Counted from the stretch's first letter, positions 19,389 through 29,219 are shown. The stretch is DNA of 64,000 nt from Acidovorax benzenivorans (GCF_028680575.1 NZ_JAPCKI010000020.1:1-64000), one strand, 5' to 3'. Program-made: numbers and translations. Notes: a model not told the origin generated them from the letters alone.

Positions 19389-20342
19389 TCAAAGATCAGC
19401 CAGAACGCGCAAGTGCGCCTCCACGCTGCGCGCCAGCGGCCCCATCACGTAGCCACCCTCCAGGCACGACACGATGCGACCCTTTGAGTAACGGCGGGCC
19501 ACATCTTTCACGCGCTGGGTGATCCAGGCGTAGTCCTGCTCGGTCAGGCCCAGTTGGCCCATGTCGTCCTCGCGGTGGCCGTCAAAACCTGCGCTCACAA
19601 AGATCATCTCGGGCTTGAAGGCCTCCAGCCGGGGCATCCACATCATTTCGATGATCTCGCGGATGTCCATGCCGCGCGTATAGGCGGGCACGGGCACGTT
19701 GACCATGTTGGGGGCGGGATCGTGGTCGCCGCTGTAGGGGTAGAACGGGTGCTGGAAGATGCTGACCATCAGCGCACGCGAGTCGCCCGCCAGGATGTCT
19801 TCGGTGCCGTTGCCGTGGTGCACGTCAAAGTCCACCACCGCCACGCGCTGCAGGTTGTAGCGCTGCAGCGCATATTTGACGGCCACCGCCACGTTGTTGA
19901 AAAAGCAAAAACCCATGGCCTTGTCACGGCAGGCATGGTGCCCTGGGGGGCGCACGGAGCAGAAAGCGTTTTCGACCTCCCCCGCCATCACGGCGTCGGT
20001 AGCCGCCAACGCGGCACCAGCGGCGCGCAGCGAGGCTTTCCAGGTGTGGGCGTTGATGGAGGTGTCGGTGTCGATCTGCGCATAACTGGGGCCGCCGGCC
20101 ATCAGCTCTTCGTTGAGCCGGTCCGACAGGCCACGCAAGGCCGCAATGTGCATGCGGCCATGGGCCAGTTCGATATCGGCCAGCGAGGCTTCGGGGGCTT
20201 CGTAGCGCTCCAGCGCGTCCCCCACGCCGGTGACCAGCAAACGGTCTTCAATCGCGTCCAGCCGCTCGGGGCATTCGGGGTGGCCCGGGCCCATCTCGTG
20301 TTTCCAACAATCCCGGTGGGTGAAATAGCCCGTCTTGCTCAC
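19389..20342 (-). CDS. Histone deacetylase family protein (acetylpolyamine/acetoin-type amidohydrolase)
   Basis: About 317 residues from a GTG at 20342. It reads SKTGYFTHRDCWKHEMGPGH near the start. The catalytic core has RPPGHHACRDKAMGFCFFNN with the paired histidines, VVDFDVHHGNGTEDI with the zinc-binding Asp and His, SAGFDGHREDDMG with the second zinc Asp, and the terminal EGGY. These zinc enzymes remove acetyl groups from lysine, polyamine or related substrates; the bacterial substrate is unknown here. The frame is open to 20405, but that would overlap the divergent MoxR gene, and the GTG start matches the family N-terminus. Confidence 0.88.
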   Translation of the reverse strand: MSKTGYFTHRDCWKHEMGPGHPECPERLDAIEDRLLVTGVGDALERYEAPEASLADIELAHGRMHIAALRGLSDRLNEELMAGGPSYAQIDTDTSINAHTWKASLRAAGAALAATDAVMAGEVENAFCSVRPPGHHACRDKAMGFCFFNNVAVAVKYALQRYNLQRVAVVDFDVHHGNGTEDILAGDSRALMVSIFQHPFYPYSGDHDPAPNMVNVPVPAYTRGMDIREIIEMMWMPRLEAFKPEMIFVSAGFDGHREDDMGQLGLTEQDYAWITQRVKDVARRYSKGRIVSCLEGGYVMGPLARSVEAHLRVLADL

Positions 20343-20395
20343 AGTCTTGTCCCCGCGTCTCGCATTTTTTGCAGTTTTTCGGATAACGTCGCGCC

Positions 20396-21316
20396 ATGAA
20401 TGCACAGCACAAGATCAAATCGCTTCTGGATCAGCTTAACACGGTGATCGTAGGCAAAAAGGCCCAGGTACAGGACTGCGTGGCCTGCCTGCTGGCGGGC
20501 GGCCACCTGCTCATCGAAGACGTGCCTGGCGTCGGCAAGACCACGCTGGCGCACGCGTTGTCCCACACCTTTGGGCTGCAGTTTTCGCGCGTACAGTTCA
20601 CCGCTGACCTGATGCCCAGTGACCTGACCGGCGTGTCGGTGTACGAACGGGGCAAGGAAGCCTTTGTGTTCCACCCCGGCCCGGTGTTTGCCCAGGTGCT
20701 GCTGGCCGACGAAATCAACCGCGCCAGCCCCAAGACGCAAAGCGCCCTGCTCGAAGCGATGGAGGAAAAGCAGGTGTCGGTCGAGGGCGAAACCCGCGCC
20801 CTGCCCCACCCCTTCTTTGTGATCGCCACCCAGAACCCGCACGACCAGCTGGGCACCTTTGCGCTGCCAGAGTCGCAGCTCGACCGCTTCTTGATGCGCA
20901 TCTCCATTGGCTACCCCGACCGCGCGGCCGAGCGCCTGCTGCTGTCGGGCGCTGACCGGCGCGACATGGTGAGCAGCCTGCTGCCCCTGCTGTCCGCCGA
21001 AGAACTGGCCGAACTGCAACGCCAGGTGCAGGCCGTGCACACCGCCGACCCGTTGCTCAACTACGTGCAGGATCTGATCGCCGCCACCCGCTCGGGCCGC
21101 TGGTTTTTGCAGGGCCTGTCGCCCCGCGCGGGCATTGCCATGCTGCGCGCCGCCAAGGCCCAGGCGCTCATCAGCGGGCGCGACTACGTGGCCCCTGACG
21201 ATGTGCAGGCGGTGCTGCCACAAACCATTGCCCACCGCCTGGTGCCCGTGGGCGACGCCGGGCGCGGCGCGGTCGAACAGGTGCGCGCCATGGTCGATGC
21301 CGTGCCGCTGCCCTGA
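20396..21316 (+). CDS. MoxR-family AAA+ ATPase
   Basis: 306 residues. Walker A is EDVPGVGKTTLAHAL, Walker B LLADEINRASPKTQSALLEA, followed by EAMEEKQVSVEGETRALPHP and FFVIATQNPHDQLGTFALPE (sensor 1), all diagnostic of MoxR. These ATPases act as chaperones for partner proteins encoded next to them, often DUF58 and von Willebrand A proteins. Here the DUF58 gene starts only three bases after the stop, and a TgpA-like gene follows. This three-gene set is common in proteobacteria and is linked to cell-envelope upkeep. Confidence 0.93.
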   Translation: MNAQHKIKSLLDQLNTVIVGKKAQVQDCVACLLAGGHLLIEDVPGVGKTTLAHALSHTFGLQFSRVQFTADLMPSDLTGVSVYERGKEAFVFHPGPVFAQVLLADEINRASPKTQSALLEAMEEKQVSVEGETRALPHPFFVIATQNPHDQLGTFALPESQLDRFLMRISIGYPDRAAERLLLSGADRRDMVSSLLPLLSAEELAELQRQVQAVHTADPLLNYVQDLIAATRSGRWFLQGLSPRAGIAMLRAAKAQALISGRDYVAPDDVQAVLPQTIAHRLVPVGDAGRGAVEQVRAMVDAVPLP

Positions 21317-21319
21317 GCA

Positions 21320-22363
21320 ATGGAATCCGCTGCCCCCCCTCCCCTCACCACGGCCACGGGCTGGCGCAGCATGGCCGCGCGGCTCAACCCCATGGCCCCC
21401 CTTCGCAAACGGTTTCAGCGCTGGTGGCAGGCGCGTTTGCCGCTGTCCGACACGCTGCAACTCACCCAGCGCAACGTCTACATCCTGCCCACCGGCTCGG
21501 GCTGGATGCTGGCGCTCACGCTCGTGGTGCTGCTGGTGGCCTCCATCAACTACCAGCTCAACCTGGGCTACCTGCTGACCTTTTTGCTGGCAGGCAGCGC
21601 GGTGGTGGGCATACACATCTGCCACGCCAACCTGCGCGGCCTGACGTTGCACCTGAAGGCGCCGGAGCCGCATTTTTTGGGCACCAGCACGGCCTTTGAG
21701 ATTCAGCTTTCGAGCGAGCGCAAGTCGCCGCGCTATGGCATTGCCCTATCGGTGCACGGCACGGGCAAGGCTGAACACCACTGGGCCTGGACGGATGTGC
21801 CCGGCCAGGGCCAGGCCAGCGTGCAGGTCGCCTTCCAGCCTGGGCGCCGGGGGCTGCACCGCGTGCCCAGCTTGACGGCCGAGACGCGGTTTCCGCTCGG
21901 CACCTTCAGGGTGTGGACCTACTGGCGCCCCGCCTCCGAGGTGCTGGTGTACCCAGCGCCCGAGGTGCCACCACCGCCCCTGCCGCCGGGCGAGCCCCGC
22001 GCGGGCGGCACCGGCAACGCGCCATCGCAGGGCATTGGCGAATTCGACGGCGTGCGGGCCTACCGGCGTGGCGACCCACTCAAACTGGTGGTCTGGAAGA
22101 AGGCGGCCAAGTCGCTGGCCACCGGCACCGACGACCTGGTGAGCCGCGACGCCCAGCAAGCCCAGCGGCATGAACTGTGGCTGGACCTGGCCCACGCGGC
22201 CCTGCCCAACCATGAAGCCCGCGTGTCGCGCCTGACGGCCTGGGTGCTGCAGGCCGACCGCCTGGGCCTGGACTATGGCCTGCGCCTGCCCGGCACCGAG
22301 ATCGCCCCCGACGCCGGTGCAGCCCACCGCCGCCGCTGCCTGGAGGCCTTGGCGCTGTGTTGA
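21320..22363 (+). CDS. DUF58 domain membrane protein, MoxR partner
   Basis: 347 residues. Two adjacent membrane segments (about residues 60-105: GWMLALTLVVLLVASINYQL and LLTFLLAGSAVVGIHI) precede a beta-rich part. The DUF58 signature follows near residue 235: GEFDGVRAYRRGDPLKLVVW, then WKKAAKS. The family has a von Willebrand-A-like fold and pairs with MoxR ATPases. It lies between moxR and tgpA genes, so the three probably form one operon. A dispersed palindromic repeat fills the gap after its stop. Confidence 0.88.
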   Translation: MESAAPPPLTTATGWRSMAARLNPMAPLRKRFQRWWQARLPLSDTLQLTQRNVYILPTGSGWMLALTLVVLLVASINYQLNLGYLLTFLLAGSAVVGIHICHANLRGLTLHLKAPEPHFLGTSTAFEIQLSSERKSPRYGIALSVHGTGKAEHHWAWTDVPGQGQASVQVAFQPGRRGLHRVPSLTAETRFPLGTFRVWTYWRPASEVLVYPAPEVPPPPLPPGEPRAGGTGNAPSQGIGEFDGVRAYRRGDPLKLVVWKKAAKSLATGTDDLVSRDAQQAQRHELWLDLAHAALPNHEARVSRLTAWVLQADRLGLDYGLRLPGTEIAPDAGAAHRRRCLEALALC

Positions 22364-22382
22364 TTTACTGCGACCAACTTCA

Positions 22383-22446
22383 GAAAAAATTGGCCTCAAG
22401 CGCCCATCCTTATTGTCTCGAAAGCTATCATTTGAATAGCGCCATG
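22383..22446. repeat. AGCTAT/AGCGC dispersed palindromic repeat, copy 2
   Basis: GCCTCAAGCGCCCATCC is followed by AAAGCTATCATTTGAATAGC. The same two-part design (an AGCGC arm and an AGCTAT...ATAGC arm) recurs at about eight places in this window. It lies between the DUF58 and TgpA-like genes. Confidence 0.7.
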
Positions 22447-22478
22447 CATCCCCTTGCCCCCACCATCGCCGCGCTGCC

Positions 22479-24530
22479 ATGACCCTGCGCCAAACCCTCG
22501 ACTCCCTGCCCCGTGACGCGCGCGACACGCTGTTTTTGCTGTTTGTGATCGCCTGGGTCATTGCGCCCCAGATCAATGTGCTGCCCGTGTGGGCCAGCCT
22601 GCTGGCGGCCGGGCTGATGCTGTGGCGCGGCTGGCTGGCCTTCAAGGGGCGCCCGCTGCCAACGCGCTGGGTGCTGGCCATTCCGCTGGTGATCGCAGTG
22701 GCGGGCACGCTGTACACCCACCGCACCATCCTGGGCCGCGATGCCGGGGTGACGCTGATCGTGATGCTGCTGGCGCTCAAGATGCTGGAGCTGCGCGCAC
22801 GGCGCGATGCCCTGGTGGTCTTCTTCCTGGGCTTCTTCACGATGCTCAGCAACTTCTTCTTCTCGCAGTCGCTGTTCACGGCCGCCGCCATGCTGGTGGC
22901 GCTGCTGGGGCTGCTCGCGGCCCTGGTCAACGCCCACATGCCCGTGGGGCGACCACCGCTGTCGCAGGCGCTGCGCACCGCAGGCACCATGGCGCTGCTG
23001 GGCGCGCCCATCATGGCAGCGCTGTTCATGCTGTTCCCGCGCATGGCGCCGCTGTGGGGCATGCCCAGCGACACGATGAGCGGGCGCAGCGGCCTGTCGG
23101 GTGTGATGAAGGTGGGCAACATTGCCGAACTGGCACTGGACGACAGCGTGGCCATGCGCGTGCGGTTTGACACCTCTGACGGCGCCGCGCCACCGCAGAG
23201 CGACCTGTACTTCCGCGGCCCGGTGTTCGGCACCTTCGACGGCGTCGAATGGCACCCGGTGTCGCCCCGCCCCGGCGATTATTCGCAGGCACGCGCCAGC
23301 GCTGCAGCCAACCTGCGTGTGAGCGGCCAACCTGTGCGTTATGAGGTGACGCTGGAGCCCCACCAGCGCCCGTGGCTGCTGCTGCTCGACGCCGCCGTGG
23401 ACAAACCTGCCGTCGCGGGCATGGACACCTTCATGACGCGGGACCTGCAGTGGCTGACCAGCCGCGCCGTGACCGACGTGGTGCGCTACAAGGCAGAGAG
23501 CTACACGCAGTTTGCGCATGGCCCCAGCGCACCCACTGCGGGCCTGCGCACCTACACCGAGCTGCCCACCGGCTTCAACCCCCGCACCCTGGCGCTGGCC
23601 CTGCAACTGCGCAATGACCCCCAGCTCAACCCCAACCCCGCGCAGGACAACACCGAGGCCCTGATCAACGCCGCCCTGAACCGCCTGCGCACCGGTGGGT
23701 ACGTCTACACGCTGGAGCCGGGGGTGTACGGCCAGCACACAGCCGACGAATTCTGGTTTGACCGCAAGGAGGGGTTTTGCGAGCACATCGCCTCGGCGTT
23801 TGTGGTGCTGATGCGCGCGCTCGACATCCCGGCCCGCATCGTCACAGGCTACCAGGGCGGCGACCGCAACCCCGTGGACAGGCTCTGGACCGTGCGCCAG
23901 AGCGACGCACATGCCTGGGCCGAAGTCTGGCTTGCGGGGCGCGGCTGGGTGCGGGTAGACCCGACCGGCGCCGTGTCACCCGGCCGAACAGGCGCCTTTC
24001 AGCGGCTGCGAGCACCCCAGAGCGCGTTTGCCACCGCCGTGGGCACGGTCATCAGCCCGGGCCTGGCGCAGAACCTGCGCGCCGTGTGGGAGGCCGTCAA
24101 CAACAGCTGGAACCAGTGGGTGCTCAACTACACACAAAGCCGCCAGCTAGACCTGCTCAAGTCCTTGGGTTTTGAATCGCCCAGTTGGCAGGACCTCACC
24201 ACGGTGCTGGGCATCCTGATCATCGTAGCCGCGCTGGGTGGTATGGCCTGGACGCTGTGGGAGCGCAGCCAGCACGACCCCTGGCTGCGCCTGCTGGCCC
24301 GCGCTCGCCAACGCCTGGCCCGCGCCGGGCTGGTATTGCCCGATACCCTGCCACCACGCGCCATGGCAGAGCGGGTGCAGGCACAATTCGGCGCACCCGC
24401 CGCTGCCGTGGCCGACTGGCTGCTGCGGCTGGAGCACCTGCGCTACGCCCCCCACCCCGAAGCCGCTCTGGGCGATTTGCGGCGGGAGTTCCGCCGTATG
24501 GCCTGGCCGAAAAAGTTGAATCCCCCCTGA
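22479..24530 (+). CDS. TgpA-like transmembrane transglutaminase (DUF3488/DUF4129)
   Basis: 683 residues. Five or six N-terminal membrane segments (to about residue 190) form the DUF3488 part. A periplasmic transglutaminase core follows: FDRKEGFCEHIASAFVVLM with the catalytic Cys near residue 434, RQSDAHAWAEVWL with His, and VRVDPTGAVSPGR with Asp. A further membrane segment and a C-terminal DUF4129-like tail complete it. This matches TgpA of Pseudomonas, a periplasmic protein of unknown substrate linked to envelope integrity. The final codons and the stop lie inside a CCCCTGAG-type repeat (NPP-stop). Confidence 0.9.
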   Translation: MTLRQTLDSLPRDARDTLFLLFVIAWVIAPQINVLPVWASLLAAGLMLWRGWLAFKGRPLPTRWVLAIPLVIAVAGTLYTHRTILGRDAGVTLIVMLLALKMLELRARRDALVVFFLGFFTMLSNFFFSQSLFTAAAMLVALLGLLAALVNAHMPVGRPPLSQALRTAGTMALLGAPIMAALFMLFPRMAPLWGMPSDTMSGRSGLSGVMKVGNIAELALDDSVAMRVRFDTSDGAAPPQSDLYFRGPVFGTFDGVEWHPVSPRPGDYSQARASAAANLRVSGQPVRYEVTLEPHQRPWLLLLDAAVDKPAVAGMDTFMTRDLQWLTSRAVTDVVRYKAESYTQFAHGPSAPTAGLRTYTELPTGFNPRTLALALQLRNDPQLNPNPAQDNTEALINAALNRLRTGGYVYTLEPGVYGQHTADEFWFDRKEGFCEHIASAFVVLMRALDIPARIVTGYQGGDRNPVDRLWTVRQSDAHAWAEVWLAGRGWVRVDPTGAVSPGRTGAFQRLRAPQSAFATAVGTVISPGLAQNLRAVWEAVNNSWNQWVLNYTQSRQLDLLKSLGFESPSWQDLTTVLGILIIVAALGGMAWTLWERSQHDPWLRLLARARQRLARAGLVLPDTLPPRAMAERVQAQFGAPAAAVADWLLRLEHLRYAPHPEAALGDLRREFRRMAWPKKLNPP

Positions 24531-24625
24531 GCGGCTTTGCCGCTTCCCCCCAGAGGGACGATGCCCTCGCGGCGGGGCGGCCCTTGCTTGGCATCCCTGG
24601 TATTGGTGCGCGCCGGTATCGGACG
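24522..24625 (+). repeat. CCCCTGAG-type 3'-end repeat, copy 2
   Basis: CCCCCCTGAGCGGCTTTGCC begins within the last codons of the TgpA-like gene, so the stop TGA belongs to the repeat. It continues with CTTCCCCCCAGAGGGACGAT and GCGGGGCGGCCCTTGC. The copy at 45441-45537 is very similar, and those at 33265-33363 (reverse) and 49183-49284 (reverse) are related. Confidence 0.75.
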
Positions 24626-24658
24626 CTACAGGGAGCAACAACTTGACGAACAACTGAC

Positions 24659-25768
24659 ATGAAGAAGACAGCACGATGGACCACGGCAGCTATATTTTTA
24701 ATAGCTGCTTGTGCACTACCCGCTAGCGCAAAGCCCGAAAAACCCTCCAAGCCTGCCACCACTAGGCACAACGCAAAAAATGGCCAGAGTGGAGGTAACG
24801 CCAGGGCCCCGGTGCTCTACGCATCGCGCCCCGAGGCCATGGACTTTGCCGACGACCTGGCCGCGCGCCGCGACCTCGATCGCGAATGGGTGCGCCAGGC
24901 GATGGGTCAGGCGCACTTTCTGCCCCAGGTGCCCCGCCTCATGCTGCCGCCCGCCAAGGGCACGGCCAAGAACTGGCGCGTGTACCGCAGCCGCTTCATC
25001 GACCCCATCCGCATCCGTGCAGGCGCCCGTTTCTGGCAGGAGAACCAGGCCACGCTGGAGCGGGCCGAGCGCGAGTTTGGGGTGCCCGCCGAGATCATTG
25101 TCGGCATCATCGGCGTGGAGACCATCTACGGCCAGCAGATGGGCACCTACCGCGTGATGGACGCGCTGGCCACGCTGGCGTTCGACTTTCCGTCGGCCCA
25201 CCCTCGCGCCAAGGAGCGCACCGAATTCTTCCGCCGCGAGCTGGAACAGTTTTTGAGCCTCACCAACCGCAGCAACACCGACCCCTTCGAGCCACGCGGC
25301 AGCTACGCCGGTGCCATGGGTCTCGGCCAGTTCATGCCGTCGAGCTGGGTGCGCTACGCGGTGGACTTCGACGGCGACGGCCGTGTGGACCTGTTCAACA
25401 GCCCGGCCGACGCCATTGGCTCGGTGGCCAATTACTTCCGGGGCCATGGCTGGACGCCCGACATGCCCACGTACTACGGCGTGCAGTTCGACGCCGCGCG
25501 CCTGCAGCTCGATGATCTGCTCGCCCCCGACATCCTGCCCACCTTCAGCGCGGCCAGCATGCTGGCCAAAGGCGCGGTGCTGGACGCCCAGGGCGCGCAG
25601 CACACCGGGCCGCTGGCGCTGGTGGAGCTGCAAAACGGCAGCGAGCCCCCCAGCTACGTGGCGGGCACCGAGAACTTCTATGCCATCACACGCTACAACT
25701 GGTCCAGCTACTACGCGATGGCCGTGATCGAGCTGGGCCGCGAGGTGGCGGCGGCGCGCGCACGCTGA
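24659..25768 (+). CDS. mltB: Lytic murein transglycosylase B
   Basis: 369 residues. It cleaves peptidoglycan between MurNAc and GlcNAc with anhydro product. After a signal peptide comes the SLT_2 domain: [18 protein letters not shown], then [20 protein letters not shown] with the catalytic Glu (about residue 160), [15 protein letters not shown] and [20 protein letters not shown]. All are diagnostic of MltB. The signal peptide core ([15 protein letters not shown]) is encoded by a dispersed palindromic repeat. The predicted protein has no clear lipobox, so it may be soluble in the periplasm. It follows the TgpA-like gene by 128 bases. Confidence 0.92.
   Translation: MKKTARWTTAAIFLIAACALPASAKPEKPSKPATTRHNAKNGQSGGNARAPVLYASRPEAMDFADDLAARRDLDREWVRQAMGQAHFLPQVPRLMLPPAKGTAKNWRVYRSRFIDPIRIRAGARFWQENQATLERAEREFGVPAEIIVGIIGVETIYGQQMGTYRVMDALATLAFDFPSAHPRAKERTEFFRRELEQFLSLTNRSNTDPFEPRGSYAGAMGLGQFMPSSWVRYAVDFDGDGRVDLFNSPADAIGSVANYFRGHGWTPDMPTYYGVQFDAARLQLDDLLAPDILPTFSAASMLAKGAVLDAQGAQHTGPLALVELQNGSEPPSYVAGTENFYAITRYNWSSYYAMAVIELGREVAAARAR
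24686..24731. repeat. AGCTAT/AGCGCT dispersed repeat inside the mltB signal-peptide codons, copy 3
   Basis: CAGCTATATTTTTAATAGCT, then GCTTGTGC and GCTAGCGC, shows both arms of the window-wide repeat. Here it lies in frame, covering about codons 10-24 of mltB, and its translation forms the hydrophobic core and cleavage region of the signal peptide. Confidence 0.75.
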
Positions 25769-25967
25769 CCCGGCATACGCGCACCGGAGCGCTTTCGGGG
25801 AGGGGCTGCTACACACCGCAGGCCGACAGGAGGACGGCCGCACGGCCGAGGTGGGGTTTGGCGGCGCCCGCAAGCGCACTTGCGCAAGTCAGTCCACAAT
25901 GCCCGGCTTGGACCGCACCCCCGGCAGCACAGCTGCAGCGGCACGCATCTTTGCCCCCACCTTCCCC

Positions 25968-26960
25968 ATGCCTGCATCACCTTCTTCAACGCCCGCTGCA
26001 GACGCCATCGTTCGTGTGCGCGGCGTGAGCAAAACCTACGCGGGCGGCTTTCAGGCGCTCAAGAACATCGACCTGGACATCCGCCGCGGCGAGATTTTTG
26101 CCCTGCTCGGGCCCAACGGGGCGGGCAAGACCACGCTCATCAGCGTGATCTGCGGCATGAGCAATGCCACGGCCGGCTCCATCACCGCCGACGGTCACGA
26201 CACCGTGCGGGACTACCGCGCAGCCCGCGCGACCATTGGCCTCGTACCCCAGGAGCTGCACACCGATTCGTTCGAGACGGTGTGGGCCACAGTCAACTTC
26301 AGCCGGGGCCTGTTTGGCAAGGCGCCCAACCCCGCGTTCATTGAGAGGATCCTCAAGGACCTGTCGCTCTGGGACAAGAAGGACAACAAGATCCTCTCGC
26401 TGTCGGGCGGCATGAAACGCCGCGTGCTGATTGCCAAGGCGTTGTCGCACGAGCCCAAGATTTTGTTCCTGGATGAACCCAGCGCGGGCGTGGACGTGGA
26501 ACTGCGCCATGACATGTGGCGCCTGGTGCGGGCGCTGCGCGATGCGGGCACCACCATCATCCTGACCACACACTACCTGGAAGAAGCCGAGGACATGGCC
26601 GACCGCATCGGCGTGATCCGCAAGGGCGAACTGATCGTGGTGGAAGACAAGGCCGTGCTGATGCGCAAGCTGGGCAAGAAGCAGTTGACCCTCACATTGC
26701 AGCAGCCCATGCAGCAGGTGCCCGCAGCGCTGGCCCGCTGGCCGCTGGTGCTGGGCCAGGACGGCACCATGCTCACCTACACCTTCGACACGCAACAGGA
26801 AGACACGGGCATTGCAGCCCTGCTGCGCGCACTGGCCGAACACGGCATTGACATCAAGGACCTGCACTCCAGCGAAAGCTCGCTCGAAGACATCTTTGTG
26901 AGCCTGGTGCACCAAGACCAGAACCAGGCCCCCTCCGCACAGAAAGCGCCCCAAGCATGA
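25968..26960 (+). CDS. ABC transporter ATP-binding protein (ABC-2 type exporter)
   Basis: About 330 residues from the ATG at 25968. The nucleotide-binding domain has Walker [15 protein letters not shown], signature [17 protein letters not shown], Walker [15 protein letters not shown] and the H-loop [14 protein letters not shown]. The C-terminus has the accessory part usual for drug or polysaccharide exporters of the CcmA/YadG type. The frame opens earlier (25851, 25899), but no better ribosome site was seen and the family begins near [12 protein letters not shown]. Its last codon overlaps the permease start (ATGA), so they form a two-gene exporter similar to YadG/YadH. Confidence 0.9.
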   Translation: MPASPSSTPAADAIVRVRGVSKTYAGGFQALKNIDLDIRRGEIFALLGPNGAGKTTLISVICGMSNATAGSITADGHDTVRDYRAARATIGLVPQELHTDSFETVWATVNFSRGLFGKAPNPAFIERILKDLSLWDKKDNKILSLSGGMKRRVLIAKALSHEPKILFLDEPSAGVDVELRHDMWRLVRALRDAGTTIILTTHYLEEAEDMADRIGVIRKGELIVVEDKAVLMRKLGKKQLTLTLQQPMQQVPAALARWPLVLGQDGTMLTYTFDTQQEDTGIAALLRALAEHGIDIKDLHSSESSLEDIFVSLVHQDQNQAPSAQKAPQA

Positions 26961-27727
26961 CCGGCCTGAACCTCCATGGCGTGCGCGCCATCTACCGTTT
27001 TGAAATGAACCGCGCGTTTCGCACCTGGATGCAGAGCCTGATCGCCCCCGTGCTCTCCACGGCGCTGTACTTCATCGTATTTGGCTCCGCCATCGGCTCG
27101 CGCATGGGCGACATCGGCGGCGTAAGCTACGGCGCCTACATCATCCCCGGCCTGCTCATGCTGTCGCTGCTCTCCGAGAGCATCTCCAACTCGGCCTTCG
27201 GCATCTACATGCCCAAGTGGTCCGGCACCATCTACGAGCTGCTCAGCGCGCCGGTGAACTGGGTGGAAGTGCTGCTGGGCTATGTGGGCGCGGCGGCCAG
27301 CAAATCACTGCTGGTGTCGGTGCTCATCCTCACCACGGCCCGGGTGTTCGTACCGTACGAAGTAGCGCACCCGGTGTGGATGGTGGGCTTCCTGGTGCTC
27401 ACGGCCATCACGTTCTGCCTGTTCGGCTTCATCATCGGCCTGTGGGCGGACAGCTTTCAAAAGCTGCAGGTCATCCCCCTGCTGGTCATCACGCCGCTGA
27501 CGTTTCTGGGTGGTGCGTTCTACAGCATCAACATGCTGCCACCGTTCTGGCAGACGGTTTCGCTATTCAATCCGGTGGTCTATCTCATCAGCGGGCTGCG
27601 GTGGGCGTTCTACGGCCAGGCCGATGTGCACATCGGCGTGAGCACGGGCATGACGCTCGTCTTCATGGCCCTGTGCCTGGGTGTGGTGTGGTGGGTGTTC
27701 AAGACCGGGCACCGCATCCGGCGCTGA
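26957..27727 (+). CDS. ABC-2 type transporter permease (YadH-like)
   Basis: 256 residues with six predicted membrane segments. It opens with [20 protein letters not shown] and carries [20 protein letters not shown], the ABC-2 signature region near the C-terminus. It pairs with the ATPase gene that it overlaps by four bases. The transported compound is unknown. A TTCGACAGGCTCAG-type repeat follows in the gap before the convergent substrate-binding-protein gene. Confidence 0.9.
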   Translation: MTGLNLHGVRAIYRFEMNRAFRTWMQSLIAPVLSTALYFIVFGSAIGSRMGDIGGVSYGAYIIPGLLMLSLLSESISNSAFGIYMPKWSGTIYELLSAPVNWVEVLLGYVGAAASKSLLVSVLILTTARVFVPYEVAHPVWMVGFLVLTAITFCLFGFIIGLWADSFQKLQVIPLLVITPLTFLGGAFYSINMLPPFWQTVSLFNPVVYLISGLRWAFYGQADVHIGVSTGMTLVFMALCLGVVWWVFKTGHRIRR

Positions 27728-27769
27728 GCCCTGGGCCCGAAAGAACCTCTTCGGGCTGATCCAGCAAAA

Positions 27770-27858
27770 CCGTTCGGGCTGAGCTTGACTGTCCTGAGCT
27801 TCGTCGAAGGGTCGACGCCTTGCGCGGCGCTTCGACAGGCTCAGCGTGAACGGTTCAG
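27770..27858. repeat. TTCGACAGGCTCAG-type intergenic repeat, copy 1
   Basis: CCGTTCGGGCTGAGCTTGAC, CCTGAGCTTCGTCGAAGGGT and GGCGCTTCGACAGGCTCAGC form nested inverted repeats between two convergent genes. I know this type as a widespread intergenic palindrome of proteobacteria. It may act as a bidirectional terminator. A shorter copy lies at 55852-55912. Confidence 0.7.
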
Positions 27859-27875
27859 GGTGTGTTGTTGAAGGC

Positions 27876-29219
27876 TCAGTACCGCTGCATGTTGCAGCTG
27901 TGCGGCTGCTGCGCCTTGGCGGCTGCGATCTGCCGCACCACGCGGAAGCCGTAGCCCGAGCCTTCGACGTCGAACCTCACACCCGGCACACCCTTCTTGT
28001 CCATCACGCCCACCACCAGCGCCTGCTGGAACTGGTGGTCCGCCGCGCGCATGCTGCCACCCTGGCCCGAGAGCTGCACCTTGGCGTTTTCCATCTGCCG
28101 CGCCACAGCCACTGCGTCGGTGCTGCCCGCACGTTCGATGGATTGCGCCAGCACCTCCACCATGAGCTGCATGCGCATGTGCACGTAGTCGTCCTGCGGC
28201 TTGGGAAAGCGCGTGCGGAACGACTGGTAGAACGCCTCGCTCTGCGCGCCCGGCACGTTGGGCAGCCAGTCGGCCACGGCCACTACCTTGCCGATGCCTG
28301 CATCGCCAATCGCGGCCGGAGCGCCCAGCGCATTGCCGTAGAAGGTGTAGAAGCTGCCCTCGTAGCCCACGTCCCGCGCGGCCTTGACCAGCAGCGTGAG
28401 GTCGTTGCCCCAGTTGCCGGTCACCACGGCCTGCGCGCCGCTGGTCTTGATCTTGACGGCGTAGGGCGCAAAGTCCTTCACGCGGCCGATGGGGTGCAGC
28501 TCTTCGCCCACCACCGCCACATCGGGGCGCTGGGCGGCCAATTGCTTCTTGGCCTCGCGCAGCACGGCCTGACCAAAGCTGTAGTCCTGGCCGATGAGGT
28601 ACACGCTCTTCAAGGACTTGTCCTCGCGCATCACTTCCATCAGTGCCGCCATGCGCATGTCGGCATGGGCGTCAAAGCGGAAATGCCAGAAGCTGCACTT
28701 CTCGTTGGTGAGGATGGGGTCCACCGCCGAGTAGTTCAGAAAGATCACGCGCTTGTTCGGTTCGCGCTCGTTGTGTTTGTTGATGGCCTCGATCAGCACG
28801 GCGGCCGTGGACGACGAATTGCCCTGCAGGATGACCTGCGCGCCATCGTCAATCGCGGCGCGCAGGGCCGACAGCGCCTCTTCGTTCTGGCCCTTGCTGT
28901 CGTAGCGCTCCAGCACCAGTTGGCGGGGGCCGCCCACGGCGGCGGGCAGTTGCACGCCACCGCGCGCGTTCACGCGCTCCAAGGCCCAGTAGATGTTGCG
29001 GTACACGGCCTCGCCCGTGTTGGCGAACGGGCCGGAAAGGCTTTCGATGAGCGCCAGCTTGACCGGCTTGGCCTGGGCCACCGCTGCGGGGGCCGGGGCT
29101 TGTGCCCATGCGGCAGTCACCGGAGCCAAAGCGCCTGATACGGCGATGGCGGCCGCCCAAACGGCGTGACGTAATGCCGCAGCGCCTGATTTCAAGCCCA
29201 CAGATTGCAATTTATTCAT
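27876..29219 (-). CDS. Periplasmic ABC substrate-binding protein, Leu/Ile/Val type
   Basis: About 447 residues. The N-terminus has a long signal peptide ending near TAAWAQA, followed by KPVKLALIESLSGPFANTGE, the opening strand of the Peripla_BP_6 fold. Later motifs such as YLIGQDYSFGQAVLREAKKQ agree. The ATG at 29219 begins MNKLQSVG; the frame is open further upstream, but without a signal peptide. No permease or ATPase gene is next to it. The ligand is unknown. It is divergent from the hsp20 gene, sharing a 92-base promoter gap. Confidence 0.85.
   Translation of the reverse strand: MNKLQSVGLKSGAAALRHAVWAAAIAVSGALAPVTAAWAQAPAPAAVAQAKPVKLALIESLSGPFANTGEAVYRNIYWALERVNARGGVQLPAAVGGPRQLVLERYDSKGQNEEALSALRAAIDDGAQVILQGNSSSTAAVLIEAINKHNEREPNKRVIFLNYSAVDPILTNEKCSFWHFRFDAHADMRMAALMEVMREDKSLKSVYLIGQDYSFGQAVLREAKKQLAAQRPDVAVVGEELHPIGRVKDFAPYAVKIKTSGAQAVVTGNWGNDLTLLVKAARDVGYEGSFYTFYGNALGAPAAIGDAGIGKVVAVADWLPNVPGAQSEAFYQSFRTRFPKPQDDYVHMRMQLMVEVLAQSIERAGSTDAVAVARQMENAKVQLSGQGGSMRAADHQFQQALVVGVMDKKGVPGVRFDVEGSGYGFRVVRQIAAAKAQQPHSCNMQRY

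Noticed and set aside
27876-29138. Long plus-strand frame opposite the substrate-binding-protein gene
   Set aside because: Shadow of a gene with a signal peptide and clear fold; His/Arg-rich without motifs.
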